64,000 bases of DNA from Rhizobium sp. SG_E_25_P2 (GCF_029892285.1 NZ_JARXVM010000002.1:248001-312000), one strand, 5' to 3'. Positions 21,748 through 30,858 are shown, counted from the stretch's first letter. Made by a program: numbers and translations. The notes: generated from the sequence alone by a model not told the origin.

Positions 21748-22095
21748 ATGACCGAGCTGATTTACAAGATTGTGCCCGCCGAGACCTGGCGTCAGGCGGA
21801 AAGCGCCGGCGTTTTTGCAGGAGCCGGCATCGACCTCGCCGATGGCTTCATCCATCTGTCCACCGCTCAGCAGACCCGCCGGACGGCCGAACTGTATTTC
21901 ACGGGACAGACGGGCCTGGCGCTCGTGGCGATCGACACTGAGGCGCTCGGGCCGGCGCTGCGCTATGAGGCCTCGCGCGACGGCGCGCTGTTTCCGCATC
22001 TCTACGGACCGTTGCCTCTTTCCGCTGTCAGGGCGACTTATGCGCTGACGCTTGACGCCGAAGGACAATTCATCTTTCCGGAGGACATGCCATGA
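21748..22095 (+). CDS. DUF952 family protein
   Basis: 115 residues from the ATG at 21748 with GGGAGG just upstream. MTELIYKIVPAETWRQAESA, DGFIHLSTAQQ and RDGALFPHLYGPLPLSAV are hallmarks of DUF952, a small conserved family (some members are linked to glutathione-S-transferase-like or ADP-ribosyl-like folds) of unknown function. It overlaps pyrD by 4 nt and is therefore probably cotranscribed with it. Confidence 0.88.
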   Translation: MTELIYKIVPAETWRQAESAGVFAGAGIDLADGFIHLSTAQQTRRTAELYFTGQTGLALVAIDTEALGPALRYEASRDGALFPHLYGPLPLSAVRATYALTLDAEGQFIFPEDMP

Positions 22096-23180
22096 AGGAC
22101 GCGCTCTGGCCGCTGCTGCGATCAGGCCTGTTTCGCCTCGATCCCGAACAGGCGCATAATCTGTCGATCCGGGCTCTGTCGCTGGGGCTGGCGCCCGCCG
22201 CGCGCCTTGCTGCCGATCCCCGTCTCGCCGTTCAACTCGCCGGCCTCAGTTTCGCCAATCCGATCGGCCTGGCCGCCGGTTACGACAAGAATGCCGAGGC
22301 TCCCGAGGCCATTCTCAGGCTCGGTTTTGGCTTCACCGAGGTCGGCACGCTGACGCCGCGCCCGCAGGCCGGCAATCCCAAGCCCCGGTTGTTCCGCTTG
22401 GTGGAGGACGAAGCCGTCATCAACCGCTTCGGCTTCAACAATGAGGGCCATGCGGCGGCGCTGGCGCGGCTCGACAAGATCGACCCGCTGGCGCTGGTCG
22501 GCGTCAATATCGGCGCCAACAAGGACGCCGTCGATCGCGTCGCCGATTATGTTGCGGGCGTCAAAACCTTCTATCGCGTGGCGCGCTATTTCACCGCCAA
22601 CATTTCCTCGCCCAATACGCCTGGTCTTCGCGATCTGCAGGCGCGCGATAGCCTCCGGGAGCTCTTGTCGGCGGTGCTTGCTGCGCGCGACGAGGAAGCG
22701 GCCAAGGCCGGCCGCTCCGTGCCGGTCTTCCTCAAGATCGCGCCCGATCTCACCGAAGAGGGCATGGACGATATCGCCGGGGAAGCGCTGGCAAGCCGCC
22801 TCGACGGGTTGATCGTCTCCAACACCACGCTGTCGCGCGAGGGCTTGCGCGACCAGCGCCAGGCCGGCGAGGCGGGCGGTATGTCCGGCAAGCCGCTGTT
22901 TGACAAGGCGACTGCGGCGCTGGCGCGCATGCGCAAGCGTCTGGGTCCTGATTTCCCGATCATCGGCGTCGGCGGCGTGGATTCGGCGGAGACCGCAGCG
23001 GAGAAGATCCGCGCCGGCGCCGATCTCGTGCAGCTTTATTCGTCGATGGTCTATGGCGGCCCCGGTCTTCCTGCGCGCATCGTCACCGGTCTGTCGCGTC
23101 TCCTCGATCGCGACGGTCTCGCTTCGATCCGCGAGATCCGCGACACGAGGCTCGATCACTGGCTGGCGCGAAAACTCTGA
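22092..23180 (+). CDS. pyrD: Dihydroorotate dehydrogenase (quinone), class 2
   Basis: 362 residues. It oxidises dihydroorotate to orotate in pyrimidine synthesis, passing electrons to quinone at the inner membrane. It has the class 2 N-terminal membrane helix (LFRLDPEQAHNLSIRAL), FANPIGLAAGYDKNAEAPEA for FMN binding, EVGTLTPRPQAGNPKPRLFR, the catalytic Ser segment YFTANISSPNTPGLRDLQ, and a C-terminal GVGGVDSAETAAEKIRAGAD. Its last 25 bp overlap the convergent MATE gene. Confidence 0.97.
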   Translation: MKDALWPLLRSGLFRLDPEQAHNLSIRALSLGLAPAARLAADPRLAVQLAGLSFANPIGLAAGYDKNAEAPEAILRLGFGFTEVGTLTPRPQAGNPKPRLFRLVEDEAVINRFGFNNEGHAAALARLDKIDPLALVGVNIGANKDAVDRVADYVAGVKTFYRVARYFTANISSPNTPGLRDLQARDSLRELLSAVLAARDEEAAKAGRSVPVFLKIAPDLTEEGMDDIAGEALASRLDGLIVSNTTLSREGLRDQRQAGEAGGMSGKPLFDKATAALARMRKRLGPDFPIIGVGGVDSAETAAEKIRAGADLVQLYSSMVYGGPGLPARIVTGLSRLLDRDGLASIREIRDTRLDHWLARKL

Positions 23181-24493
23181 GCCCTCAGTTTCGGCACGGC
23201 GATGGCGAGAAATACGCCGCGCAGGAACAGAAACAGATTGAGCGACAGCCAGAGCCCGGTATTGCCCGCCAGAGGCACAAGTGACCAGAGACAGAGGCCG
23301 AAGCCGGCGAAGGCGAGCAGCATGCGGTTGCGCATCGCCTTCGACCAGGCGGCGCCGATGAAGACGCCGTCCATCAGAAAGGCGAGACAGCCGCTGATGG
23401 CGGTGATCGCCGCCCAGGGCAGGTGCTGATAGGCGATGGCCCGCACCGGCTCCGACGTGGTCAGGAAATCGATGATCGGCCGTCCTGCCAAAGCGAGGAT
23501 CAGGCTGGTGAGGATCGCAAGCATCAGCGACCAATAGCCCGTCAGCCTCAGCCCCCGGTCGAATGCGGGACGATAGCCCGCTCCCAGCGATCGGCCGATG
23601 ATGGTTTCGGCGGCATTGGCGAGGCCATCCAGCCAGAAGCCGGCGACCATGAAGAAATTCATCAGCACCGCGTTCGCAGCCAGTGTCTCCGCGCCGAATT
23701 GCGCGCCGATCCGCGTCATCAGGAAAAAGGCGCCGAGCAGCACGAAGGAGCGGATCATGATGTCGGCGTTCAGCGAAAACAGCCGCGCCAGTTTGCCCCG
23801 TTCCAGCAGCCCCGATATCCGGCGTGGATCCCGCGCCTGAAAACCCCTGAGCACGATGACGAGGCCCGCGATCATGCCGACGACTTCGCCTGTGACGGTG
23901 GCGAGAGCAATACCCGCGATGCCGCCTTGCATTGTGAGGCCGAACAGCACCGACAGCGCGATATTGACGCCATTGATCAGCGCCTGCAGGAGAAGTCCGG
24001 TCTTGGAGCGGCCCTGTCCCAGCAGAAAGCCGAGAATGGCGTAATTGGCGAGCGTGGCCGGTCCCGACAGGATGCGCAGCGAAAACCATTCTCCCGTCGC
24101 CCGCGCCGCGCCCTCGGTCGGGCTCATCAGCAGAAGGCCCAGCTTCAAAAGCAATGGCCCGGCGAGCATGACGGCCGCGCCGATCGCCAGCGCGCTGATG
24201 AGCGCCCGCCAGAACACCGCCTCCTGCTCCGCCGTCTCGCCGCGTCCCCAGGCTTGCGCGGTCAGCGCCGTGGTAGAGGCGCGCAGGAAGTTGAAGCTCG
24301 CAAAAATCAGGTCGAAAAGCACAGCGCCGATCGCCAGTCCCGCCAGCGCGTCGGCGTCGCCCAGCCGTCCGGCCACTGCCGTGTCGGTGATGCCGAGCAG
24401 CGGCGTGGTCAAAAAGCCGAGCGTCATCGGCAGGGCCAGACCCAGCACCATGCGATGGGTCACCTCGAAGCCGCCGCCCGCCCCCGCCCGCAT
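23156..24493 (-). CDS. MATE family efflux transporter (DinF-like)
   Basis: 445 residues from the ATG at 24493, which overlaps the stop of the CAP gene (ATGA). It has 12 hydrophobic segments in two halves. LALPMTLGFLTTPLLGITDT, FWLDGLANAAETIIGRSLGA and the opening after residue 10 match the DinF/NorM group. A cation-coupled exporter in the inner membrane; substrate unknown. Third gene of a minus-strand operon with the CAP and DUF6460 genes. Confidence 0.9.
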   Translation of the reverse strand: MRAGAGGGFEVTHRMVLGLALPMTLGFLTTPLLGITDTAVAGRLGDADALAGLAIGAVLFDLIFASFNFLRASTTALTAQAWGRGETAEQEAVFWRALISALAIGAAVMLAGPLLLKLGLLLMSPTEGAARATGEWFSLRILSGPATLANYAILGFLLGQGRSKTGLLLQALINGVNIALSVLFGLTMQGGIAGIALATVTGEVVGMIAGLVIVLRGFQARDPRRISGLLERGKLARLFSLNADIMIRSFVLLGAFFLMTRIGAQFGAETLAANAVLMNFFMVAGFWLDGLANAAETIIGRSLGAGYRPAFDRGLRLTGYWSLMLAILTSLILALAGRPIIDFLTTSEPVRAIAYQHLPWAAITAISGCLAFLMDGVFIGAAWSKAMRNRMLLAFAGFGLCLWSLVPLAGNTGLWLSLNLFLFLRGVFLAIAVPKLRAQSFRASQ

Positions 24494-25056
24494 CAGAACA
24501 GCTTCAGGGGAAAGCGGGCGAGCGGACCTTGGTCGGCGCGTGGGCGCGAGCCGAGCACCATGGCCCAATAAGGCCTGCCGTCAGCGCTGTTGGCGGCGCG
24601 GACGACGCCCAGCGTCTCGAAGCGGCCCATCATATTCTCATAGTGGCGGGGCGAGGTGATCCAGGCGGCGACGGCCGCCTCCACACTGCGCTGACCCGAG
24701 GCGATGTTCTCGGCCGCCGGCAACGGCACTTTCATGCGCCGCATGCGCGCGCCGAACTCTTCCGAGCCGAGCTTGTGGGCCATCTTGCCGGCGCTGGCCA
24801 TATGTTCGGCCTGGTCGCGGGCGGCGGCGATCACGGTCGCGTCGGCGATGAGCGGCGGCAGGCCCTTCTTGGCGCGCGCCTGATTGACCAGCGGCAGCGC
24901 CTCGGTGGTCTGATCCATCACCGGGCCGACAGGGGCGACGGGGGATAGAGCGGTAGTGGTCGAACAGGCAGATAGCGCCGCGATCGCGGCAAGGCCGAAG
25001 CCGGCGGCAAGAACGCCGCGACGGGAAATGTCAGAAAAGCTCACGATTTGCGCCAA
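24493..25056 (-). CDS. CAP (SCP/PR-1) domain protein, probable lipoprotein
   Basis: 187 residues. SRRGVLAAGFGLAAIAALSA followed by Cys looks like a Tat-type (SRRG) lipoprotein signal. The CAP domain follows: LPLVNQARAKKGLPPL, AAARDQAEHMASAGKMAHK, then VEAAVAAWITSPRHYENMMG and PYWAMVLGSRP. Secreted CAP proteins in bacteria are of varied or unknown function. It overlaps DUF6460 upstream by 16 nt and MATE downstream. Confidence 0.88.
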   Translation of the reverse strand: MAQIVSFSDISRRGVLAAGFGLAAIAALSACSTTTALSPVAPVGPVMDQTTEALPLVNQARAKKGLPPLIADATVIAAARDQAEHMASAGKMAHKLGSEEFGARMRRMKVPLPAAENIASGQRSVEAAVAAWITSPRHYENMMGRFETLGVVRAANSADGRPYWAMVLGSRPRADQGPLARFPLKLF

Positions 25057-25310
25057 CTCAGAATGCGGATCAGGATGAAAACGGGGATGACCACGACAGC
25101 GCCGATCAGCAGATAATCGCCGACGCGTCCCAAGGCGCGGAAGCCGGTGCGCCAGAGATCACCAATGAAATCCTGCGCCCAGAATAGAATGTCGGTGGGA
25201 TAAACGCCGAATGTATGCATGGCGAAGCCGACCAGCAGCGACACGACGATCAGCTTGATCGCCACGCGCAGCGGCGTATCGCCCAGAAAACGATTGAAGC
25301 CTTCGGCCAT
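25041..25310 (-). CDS. DUF6460-like small membrane protein
   Basis: 89 residues with two hydrophobic segments (AIKLIVVSLLVGFAMHTFGV and LLIGAVVVIPVFILIRIL) around a soluble WAQDFIGDLWRTGF loop. This matches a small integral membrane protein family that is conserved in Hyphomicrobiales. It starts the minus-strand operon; function unknown. Confidence 0.78.
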   Translation of the reverse strand: MAEGFNRFLGDTPLRVAIKLIVVSLLVGFAMHTFGVYPTDILFWAQDFIGDLWRTGFRALGRVGDYLLIGAVVVIPVFILIRILSWRKS

Positions 25311-25405
25311 GTCACACTCCAGTTTGCGGAAACGAGGAATCGCTTGACCGCGTCACACGGCGGAAATTAGACAAATCCGCCCAACATGAAAAGAAATCTC
25401 CCGCC

Positions 25406-26341
25406 ATGGCTCCCAAACGCATTTTGACATCAGGCGATCTCGTCGCCGATCGCCGCGCCGATTACGCCGCCATGCTGGCTGAAAGCGGCGATGTCGCCGC
25501 AGCAGCCGAATTGATGGAGCAGGCGCTGGAGCTCGCGCCCGGCTGGACCGCCGGCTGGGTCAAGCTCGGCGACTATCGCGAAAAAGCGGGGCTGACAGAT
25601 CTGGCTGTTGACGCCTATCGCCGCGTTGCGGCCTCGTCTGACGCCGCTCTGTTCGGCGCAGATCTCAAGCTCGCCGCGCTCGGCGCCGCCGAGACGCCGG
25701 CTCTGCCGCCCAGCGCCTATGTCGAAGGCCTGTTCGACGATTACGCCGACCGTTTCGAAAGCGCGCTCATCGACAAGCTCGGCTATTCCGTGCCGAGAAA
25801 GCTCGCCGCCCTGATCCGCAATCACAAGGGCCAAGTCCCCTTCGCGCTTGCGGTCGATCTCGGCTGCGGCACCGGGCTTCTCGGCCCAGAGATCGCCGAT
25901 TGCGTTTCCGCGCTCGAAGGCTACGATCTCTCTGAAAACATGCTGGCCAAAGCGCGCGACAAGGGCGTCTACAACCATCTCGCCCGCGCCGATCTGTCCT
26001 TGTCTCCGGAGGCTTCGGGACTGTTTAACGGCCTCGTCAAGGCGCGCGCCGATCTGGTCGCCGCCGCCGATGTGATGATGTATCTCGGCGATCTCGACGC
26101 CGCCTTCGCCAACGCCGCAGCGCTCGCTGCAGCTGGCGGTCTCTTCGCCTTTTCGGTGGAGAAGGACGAGGCGGAAACAGGCTTTTCACTCCGCCCCTCG
26201 CTGCGTTACGCGCATTCCCGCGCTCATGTCGAGACTATCCTCGCCCGCCACGGTTTTGCGCCCATCGCCTCGGAGGAGACGGTGATCCGCATGGATGCGG
26301 GGCAGCCGATCACCGGCCTGCTGTTCCTGGCGCGAAAGTAA
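25406..26341 (+). CDS. TPR-containing class I SAM-dependent methyltransferase
   Basis: 311 residues. Residues 20-85 hold two TPR-like helical pairs (AAAAELMEQALELAPGWTAG). A Rossmann methyltransferase follows: FALAVDLGCGTGLLGPEI, YDLSENMLAKARDKGVY, and ADVMMYLGDLDAAFANAAAL. Similar proteins are widespread in Rhizobiales with unknown substrate; the TPR part probably recruits a protein partner. Divergent from the DUF6460 operon, in a 95-bp shared control region. Confidence 0.87.
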   Translation: MAPKRILTSGDLVADRRADYAAMLAESGDVAAAAELMEQALELAPGWTAGWVKLGDYREKAGLTDLAVDAYRRVAASSDAALFGADLKLAALGAAETPALPPSAYVEGLFDDYADRFESALIDKLGYSVPRKLAALIRNHKGQVPFALAVDLGCGTGLLGPEIADCVSALEGYDLSENMLAKARDKGVYNHLARADLSLSPEASGLFNGLVKARADLVAAADVMMYLGDLDAAFANAAALAAAGGLFAFSVEKDEAETGFSLRPSLRYAHSRAHVETILARHGFAPIASEETVIRMDAGQPITGLLFLARK

Positions 26342-26365
26342 GGTCTGGCTGTTCCCCTGGCGCGG

Positions 26366-26394
26366 AAATTATGTCAGTATGGTTGACATAATTT
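26366..26394. promoter_or_regulatory. Palindromic operator overlapping the -35 of the yitT-like gene
   Basis: AAATTATGTCA (26366-26376) is perfectly complementary to TGACATAATTT (26384-26394) with a 7-nt centre. A consensus TTGACA -35 (26383-26388) lies in the right arm, 37 bp before the start codon, so a bound dimer would block RNA polymerase. The regulator is unknown; GntR- or MarR-type proteins bind sites of this shape. Confidence 0.6.
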
Positions 26395-26424
26395 GCAAAA
26401 GCGAAATCGGCGCGCGGGGATAGA

Positions 26425-27048
26425 ATGGGAAAAATCGGCATCTGGAACACCGACCCCACCAAACATTCCTTGTTTGAGGATGCGCAGGGGGTGTTCACCG
26501 GCACCGTGCTTGCCTCTCTCGGCGTCATGCTGCTGACCAAAGCGGGCTTAGTGACCGGCGGCGTGGCCGGCATGGCCTTTCTCCTCAAATACACCTTTGG
26601 GATCAATTTCGGTCTCGGCTTCTTCCTGATCAACCTGCCGTTCTATTACCTCGCCTATAAGCGCATGGGCAAAGCCTTCACCATCAAGACTTTCTGCTCC
26701 GTGGCGCTGCTTGCGCTACTCACCCAGTATCAGCCGCAATGGCTGGAAATCGGTTATGTGCATCCGGTCTGGGCGGCGGTGCTCGGCGGGTTGTTGATCG
26801 GCATGGGCATGCTGGCGCTGTTTCGCCATCGCGCCAGCATCGGCGGCATCGGCATTCTCGCGCTCTATCTGCAGGATCGCTTCGGCTGGCGGGCGGGGCT
26901 GGTGCAGATGAGCATCGATCTGGTCATCCTCGCTCTCGCTTTTTTTGTGACGAGCCCCTTCATCGTGCTTTGCTCCGTGCTCGGCGCGGCGGCGTTGAAT
27001 TTCTTCATCGCAGTCAACCACCGCACCGATCGCTATATTGCGATGTGA
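26425..27048 (+). CDS. YitT-like membrane protein
   Basis: 207 residues, five to six hydrophobic segments. The first half has VFTGTVLASLGVMLLTKAGL and GGVAGMAFLLKYTFGINFGL, the signature of the YitT/DUF161 family. It lacks the extra C-terminal cytoplasmic domain of some members, so it is of the short type. Transport substrate is unknown. Single gene behind a well-formed palindromic operator. Confidence 0.86.
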   Translation: MGKIGIWNTDPTKHSLFEDAQGVFTGTVLASLGVMLLTKAGLVTGGVAGMAFLLKYTFGINFGLGFFLINLPFYYLAYKRMGKAFTIKTFCSVALLALLTQYQPQWLEIGYVHPVWAAVLGGLLIGMGMLALFRHRASIGGIGILALYLQDRFGWRAGLVQMSIDLVILALAFFVTSPFIVLCSVLGAAALNFFIAVNHRTDRYIAM

Positions 27049-27061
27049 CAGCGCGAGGCGA

Positions 27062-27523
27062 TCAGGCGGCGCGGGCCGGCTGATCGATCGGATGCGGCGT
27101 CCGCGCGCCCACGGCCAGCCGGTTCCAGACATTGATGACGCCAATCGCGACGGTGATGTCGGTGATGTCCTTCTCAGAAAAATGCGCCGCCAGCGCCTGA
27201 TAGGCGTCGTCAGGCGCGCCGGTGTCTGCAAGCCGCGTCACGGCGTCGACCCACCCCAGAAGCGCCCGCTCCTTGGCGTCATAGACGGGCGATTCCCGCC
27301 ACACGCTCATCAGGTTGATCCATTGTTCGCCGAGCCCGTCATGGCGGGATTCCTTCACATGCATGTCCACGCAATAGGCGCAGCCATTGATCTGCGAGGC
27401 GCGCAGCTTGATGAGATGAATGAAGCGCCGCTCGAGGCCGCTGTTCTGGACATAGTTTTCCAAGCCCAGCACGGCCTTGTAGGCGTCAGGGGACGCCTTG
27501 GCGAAGTTGAAGCGGGGATGCAT
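27062..27523 (-). CDS. Carboxymuconolactone decarboxylase / AhpD-like family protein
   Basis: 152 residues from the ATG at 27523 (start at 27583 would run back into the regulator gene). LIKLRASQINGCAYCVDMHV carries the CxxC and His of the AhpD alkylhydroperoxidase core. MHPRFNFAKASPDAYKAVLG at the start is typical of the group that is found with Rrf2 or sigma factor genes. It probably acts as a redox-active enzyme against peroxides or electrophiles. It is the second gene of an operon after the Rrf2 regulator (14 bp gap). Confidence 0.9.
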   Translation of the reverse strand: MHPRFNFAKASPDAYKAVLGLENYVQNSGLERRFIHLIKLRASQINGCAYCVDMHVKESRHDGLGEQWINLMSVWRESPVYDAKERALLGWVDAVTRLADTGAPDDAYQALAAHFSEKDITDITVAIGVINVWNRLAVGARTPHPIDQPARAA

Positions 27524-27537
27524 GGCAATTTCCTTTC

Positions 27538-28041
27538 TTAGGTCGAGGGGGATTTGCGTTCGTGGAGGTCGAGAAAGGCGCAACCGCGCGCGGCGATGGC
27601 GTCTCCCCGATCGCTTTCAGAGGTTTCGCGGGCCAGGTCCGCGATCGTCACCGACTTCAACTCCGCCCGGTAGGCGCGCTCGGCCTTCAGCATCGCCGAG
27701 GCGATGCCGCAGGGCCGCGTCGGTTTGCCCGGCAGCGGGTTTGGTCCCCGCTGGCGGATTTCGTTGCAGCGGAAGGCCGGCTCAGGCCCCTCCACGGCGA
27801 GCACGATGTCGAGAAGCGTGATGTCGTTCACCGCCTTGGCCAGCCGGTAGCCGCCGCGCGGGCCGGGCACGGTCCGGACGACGCCGGCCGCCGACAGCGC
27901 CTGAAGATGTTTGAGCAGGTAACTCGTCGATACGCCGTGAAACTCCGCCAGCGCGGCGGCCGGCAGAACGCCATCCTCGCTCAGTCCCGCCAGAAGCGTG
28001 ACGCAGTGAATGGCCTGTTCGACGCCGTCGCTGAGTTTCAT
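27538..28041 (-). CDS. Rrf2 family transcriptional regulator
   Basis: 167 residues. MKLSDGVEQAIHCVTLLAGL and FHGVSTSYLLKHLQALSAAG form the winged helix; GPRGGYRLAKAVNDITLLDI is the Rrf2 hallmark. Two to three Cys (FRCNEI, TRPCGIAS, RGCAF) are arranged roughly as in cluster- or redox-sensing members, suggesting response to redox stress or a metal centre. A palindrome just upstream (28054-28078) is the likely autoregulatory operator. Confidence 0.92.
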   Translation of the reverse strand: MKLSDGVEQAIHCVTLLAGLSEDGVLPAAALAEFHGVSTSYLLKHLQALSAAGVVRTVPGPRGGYRLAKAVNDITLLDIVLAVEGPEPAFRCNEIRQRGPNPLPGKPTRPCGIASAMLKAERAYRAELKSVTIADLARETSESDRGDAIAARGCAFLDLHERKSPST

Positions 28042-28053
28042 GGCTTTCTCCTA

Positions 28054-28078
28054 ATCGTGGATAAAACATATCCATGAT
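28054..28078. promoter_or_regulatory. Palindromic operator for Rrf2 regulator
   Basis: ATCGTGGATA (28054-28063) and TATCCATGAT (28069-28078) form an inverted repeat (core TGGATA-5-TATCCA) 13 bp upstream of the regulator's start. Such sites are typical for autoregulated Rrf2 operons. Confidence 0.7.
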
Positions 28079-28157
28079 TCTCCTGCGCGTCAATCCGTCT
28101 TCGCCCTTGTCTCCGGCGGTTGAGCCTCTATCTTCCGGCAAGGCGAGGGAGTGACGG

Positions 28158-30668
28158 ATGGACGCGAAGACAGAATGGAGCGGCGAGGGTGGTTTGCCGC
28201 CTCTGTTCACCCGTTGGTTTGCCGAGCGCGGCTGGTCGCCACGTCCGCATCAGCTGGCGCTGCTCGACAAGACGGCTGACGGTCGCTCGGCGCTGCTCAT
28301 TGCCCCCACCGGCGCCGGCAAGACGCTGGCCGGTTTCCTGCCTTCGCTCGTCAATCTCCACCGGCGCGGCAAGCCCAAGCCCGGAACCGGCTTTCACGGC
28401 GTCCACACGCTCTACATTTCGCCGCTCAAGGCGCTGGCTGTCGACATTGAGCGCAATCTCGAACGTCCGGTCGCCGAGATGGGTCTGCCCGTCACCATCG
28501 AGACGCGCACCGGCGATACGCCGCAGCACAAGCGCTCGCGCCAAAGGCTCAATCCGCCCGATATCCTGCTGACGACGCCCGAACAGCTGGCGCTGCTGAT
28601 CGCCTCAAAGGAGGCCGAGCGGTTCTTTAGGGAATTACGCTTCGTCGTGTTCGACGAATTGCATTCGCTGGTCACCTCCAAGCGCGGCCATCTCCTGTCG
28701 CTCGGGCTCGCCCGGCTGCGCAAGCTCGCGCCGGAGGTTCGCACGATCGGGCTGTCGGCCACCGTCGCCGATCCCGATGATCTCCGGCGCTGGCTGGTGG
28801 CGCAGCGGCCCGGCGAGAAAGGGCTTTCGGAACTGGTGACAGTGTCGGGCGGCGCCCGGCCGGTCATCACCATTCTCGACACGGAAGAGCGCATTCCCTG
28901 GTCCGGCCATTCGGCGCGCTACGCCATGGGCGAGGTTTACAAGGCGATCGGCGAGCACCGCACCACGATCCTGTTCGTCAACACCCGCTCGCAGGCCGAG
29001 ATGCTGTTTCAGGAACTCTGGCGCATCAATGACGACAATCTGCCGATCGCGCTGCATCACGGCTCGCTCGACGCCAGCCAGCGCCGCAAGGTCGAGGCGG
29101 CCATGGCGGAGAATCGACTGCGCGCCGTGGTCGCCACCTCCACGCTGGATCTCGGGCTCGATTGGGGCGATGTCGATCTCGTCATCCATATCGGCGCGCC
29201 CAAGGGCGCCTCACGGCTCGCCCAGCGCATCGGTCGCTCCAATCACCGCATGGATGAGCCCAGCAAGGCTATTCTCGTGCCGGCCAATCGCTTCGAGGTG
29301 ATGGAATGCCAGGCGGCGCTCGACGCCAATTATATCGGCGCGCAGGATACGCCGCCGGTGGGCGAGGGCGCGCTCGATGTGCTCTGCCAGCACATCATGG
29401 GGCTCGCCTGCGCCGATCCCTTCGATGCGCTTGAGGTCTATGAGGAGATCAGCAGCGCCTCGCCTTATGCGCATCTAAGCTGGGAATCATTCGAACGCGC
29501 GCTCGATTTCGTCGCCACCGGCGGCTATGCGCTGCGAACCTATGAGCGCTACGCCAAGATCCGCAAGACCAAATACGGGCTGTGGCGGGTCTCCCATCCG
29601 GCATACGCCCAGCAATATCGGCTCAATGTCGGCACCATCATCGAAGCGCCGATGATGAATGTCCGCATGGTGCGCAAGGGCAAGGGCGCGGTCGGTCGCG
29701 GCGGTCCGGTGCTTGGTCAGGTCGAGGAATATTTCCTCGAACAGCTTTCGGCCGGCGACACATTCCTGTTTTCCGGCAAGGTGCTGCGTTTCGAAGGCAT
29801 CCGCGAAAACGAATGCCTGGTCTCCGACGCCTTATCGCAGGATCCGAAGATCCCGGCCTATGCCGGCGGCAAGTTTCCGCTCTCCACCTATCTCGCCGAG
29901 GGCGTGCGCGCCATGCTGGATGATCCGGACAAGCGCAAGACCCTCCCCGATCAGGTGCGCGACTGGTTGTCGATCCAGGCGGAGAAATCCGTGCTGCCGA
30001 AGCGCGACGAGTTGCTGATCGAGACCTTTCCGCGCGGCGACCGCTTCTACATGGTCGCCTATCCTTTCGAGGGCCGGCTCGCGCATCAGACTTTGGGCAT
30101 GCTGCTCACCCGAAGGCTCGATCGCGTCGGCGCCAAGCCGCTCGGCTTCGTCGCCACCGATTATGCGTTGGCCATCTGGGGGCTCGAGGATATGGGCGCG
30201 CATTTCGCCAACCGCCGCCCCTCGATCCAGGACCTCTTCGACGAGGACATGCTGGGCGATGATCTCGAAGCCTGGCTCAACGAGACATGGCTGCTCAAGC
30301 GCACCTTCCGCTATTGCGCCGTCATCGCCGGCCTGATTGAACGCCGTCATCCCGGCAAGGAAAAGACCGGTCGGCAGGTCACGGTGTCATCAGATCTCAT
30401 CTATGACGTGCTTCGCAACCATCAACCCGATCACATCCTGCTGGAGGCCACGCGTCACGACGCCGCGCAGGGGCTTTTGGACATTCAGCGGCTTGGCGAT
30501 ATGCTCAAGCGAATCAAAGGGCATATCCGGCTCAAGCGCCTCGAGCGGATCTCGCCGCTCGCTGTGCCGATCATGCTCGAAGTCGGCAAGGAGTCGGTCG
30601 GCTCCGCCGCCGACGAAGCGCTGCTGACGGAAGCCTCGGACGATCTGATACGGGATGCGCTGAATTGA
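28158..30668 (+). CDS. Ligase-associated DNA damage response DEXH-box helicase (Lhr-type)
   Basis: 836 residues. Superfamily 2 helicase with PRPHQLALLDKT (Q-like motif), IAPTGAGKTLAGFLPSL (motif I), LLTTPEQLALLI, VVFDELHSL (DEVH-type motif II; here DELH), GLSATVADPDDL (III), NTRSQAEMLFQEL, ATSTLDLGLDWGDVD (V) and RLAQRIGRSNHRMD (VI), then a winged-helix and beta-barrel region. The family is encoded with an ATP-dependent ligase, an exonuclease and the PdeM nuclease in a DNA repair set; here PdeM follows after a repeat, while the ligase and exonuclease lie elsewhere or outside the window. Confidence 0.93.
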   Translation: MDAKTEWSGEGGLPPLFTRWFAERGWSPRPHQLALLDKTADGRSALLIAPTGAGKTLAGFLPSLVNLHRRGKPKPGTGFHGVHTLYISPLKALAVDIERNLERPVAEMGLPVTIETRTGDTPQHKRSRQRLNPPDILLTTPEQLALLIASKEAERFFRELRFVVFDELHSLVTSKRGHLLSLGLARLRKLAPEVRTIGLSATVADPDDLRRWLVAQRPGEKGLSELVTVSGGARPVITILDTEERIPWSGHSARYAMGEVYKAIGEHRTTILFVNTRSQAEMLFQELWRINDDNLPIALHHGSLDASQRRKVEAAMAENRLRAVVATSTLDLGLDWGDVDLVIHIGAPKGASRLAQRIGRSNHRMDEPSKAILVPANRFEVMECQAALDANYIGAQDTPPVGEGALDVLCQHIMGLACADPFDALEVYEEISSASPYAHLSWESFERALDFVATGGYALRTYERYAKIRKTKYGLWRVSHPAYAQQYRLNVGTIIEAPMMNVRMVRKGKGAVGRGGPVLGQVEEYFLEQLSAGDTFLFSGKVLRFEGIRENECLVSDALSQDPKIPAYAGGKFPLSTYLAEGVRAMLDDPDKRKTLPDQVRDWLSIQAEKSVLPKRDELLIETFPRGDRFYMVAYPFEGRLAHQTLGMLLTRRLDRVGAKPLGFVATDYALAIWGLEDMGAHFANRRPSIQDLFDEDMLGDDLEAWLNETWLLKRTFRYCAVIAGLIERRHPGKEKTGRQVTVSSDLIYDVLRNHQPDHILLEATRHDAAQGLLDIQRLGDMLKRIKGHIRLKRLERISPLAVPIMLEVGKESVGSAADEALLTEASDDLIRDALN

Positions 30669-30695
30669 ACTGGACTGATCCGAGCGTTGGGCTAG

Positions 30696-30848
30696 CCCCC
30701 TCTGCCCTGCCGGGCATCTCCCCCTCAGGGGGGGAGATTGGCTGGCGGGACGACCTTCGCCCGGATTTCGGCGGTTGTTGTCAGGGCGAGAGCCATCCTC
30801 CTTTGATCTCCCCCCTTGAGGGGGAGATGCCCGGCAGGGCAGAGGGGG
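30696..30848. repeat. RIME-like intergenic inverted repeat
   Basis: A 31-nt arm (30696-30726; CCCCCTCTGCCCTGCCGGGC and on) is repeated as its perfect inverse at 30818-30848, separated by 91 bp. Sequences with CTGCCCTGCCGGGCATCTCC are common between genes in rhizobia (RIME/mosaic elements). It sits between the helicase and PdeM genes. Confidence 0.88.
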
Positions 30849-30858
30849 GTAACCCCGC

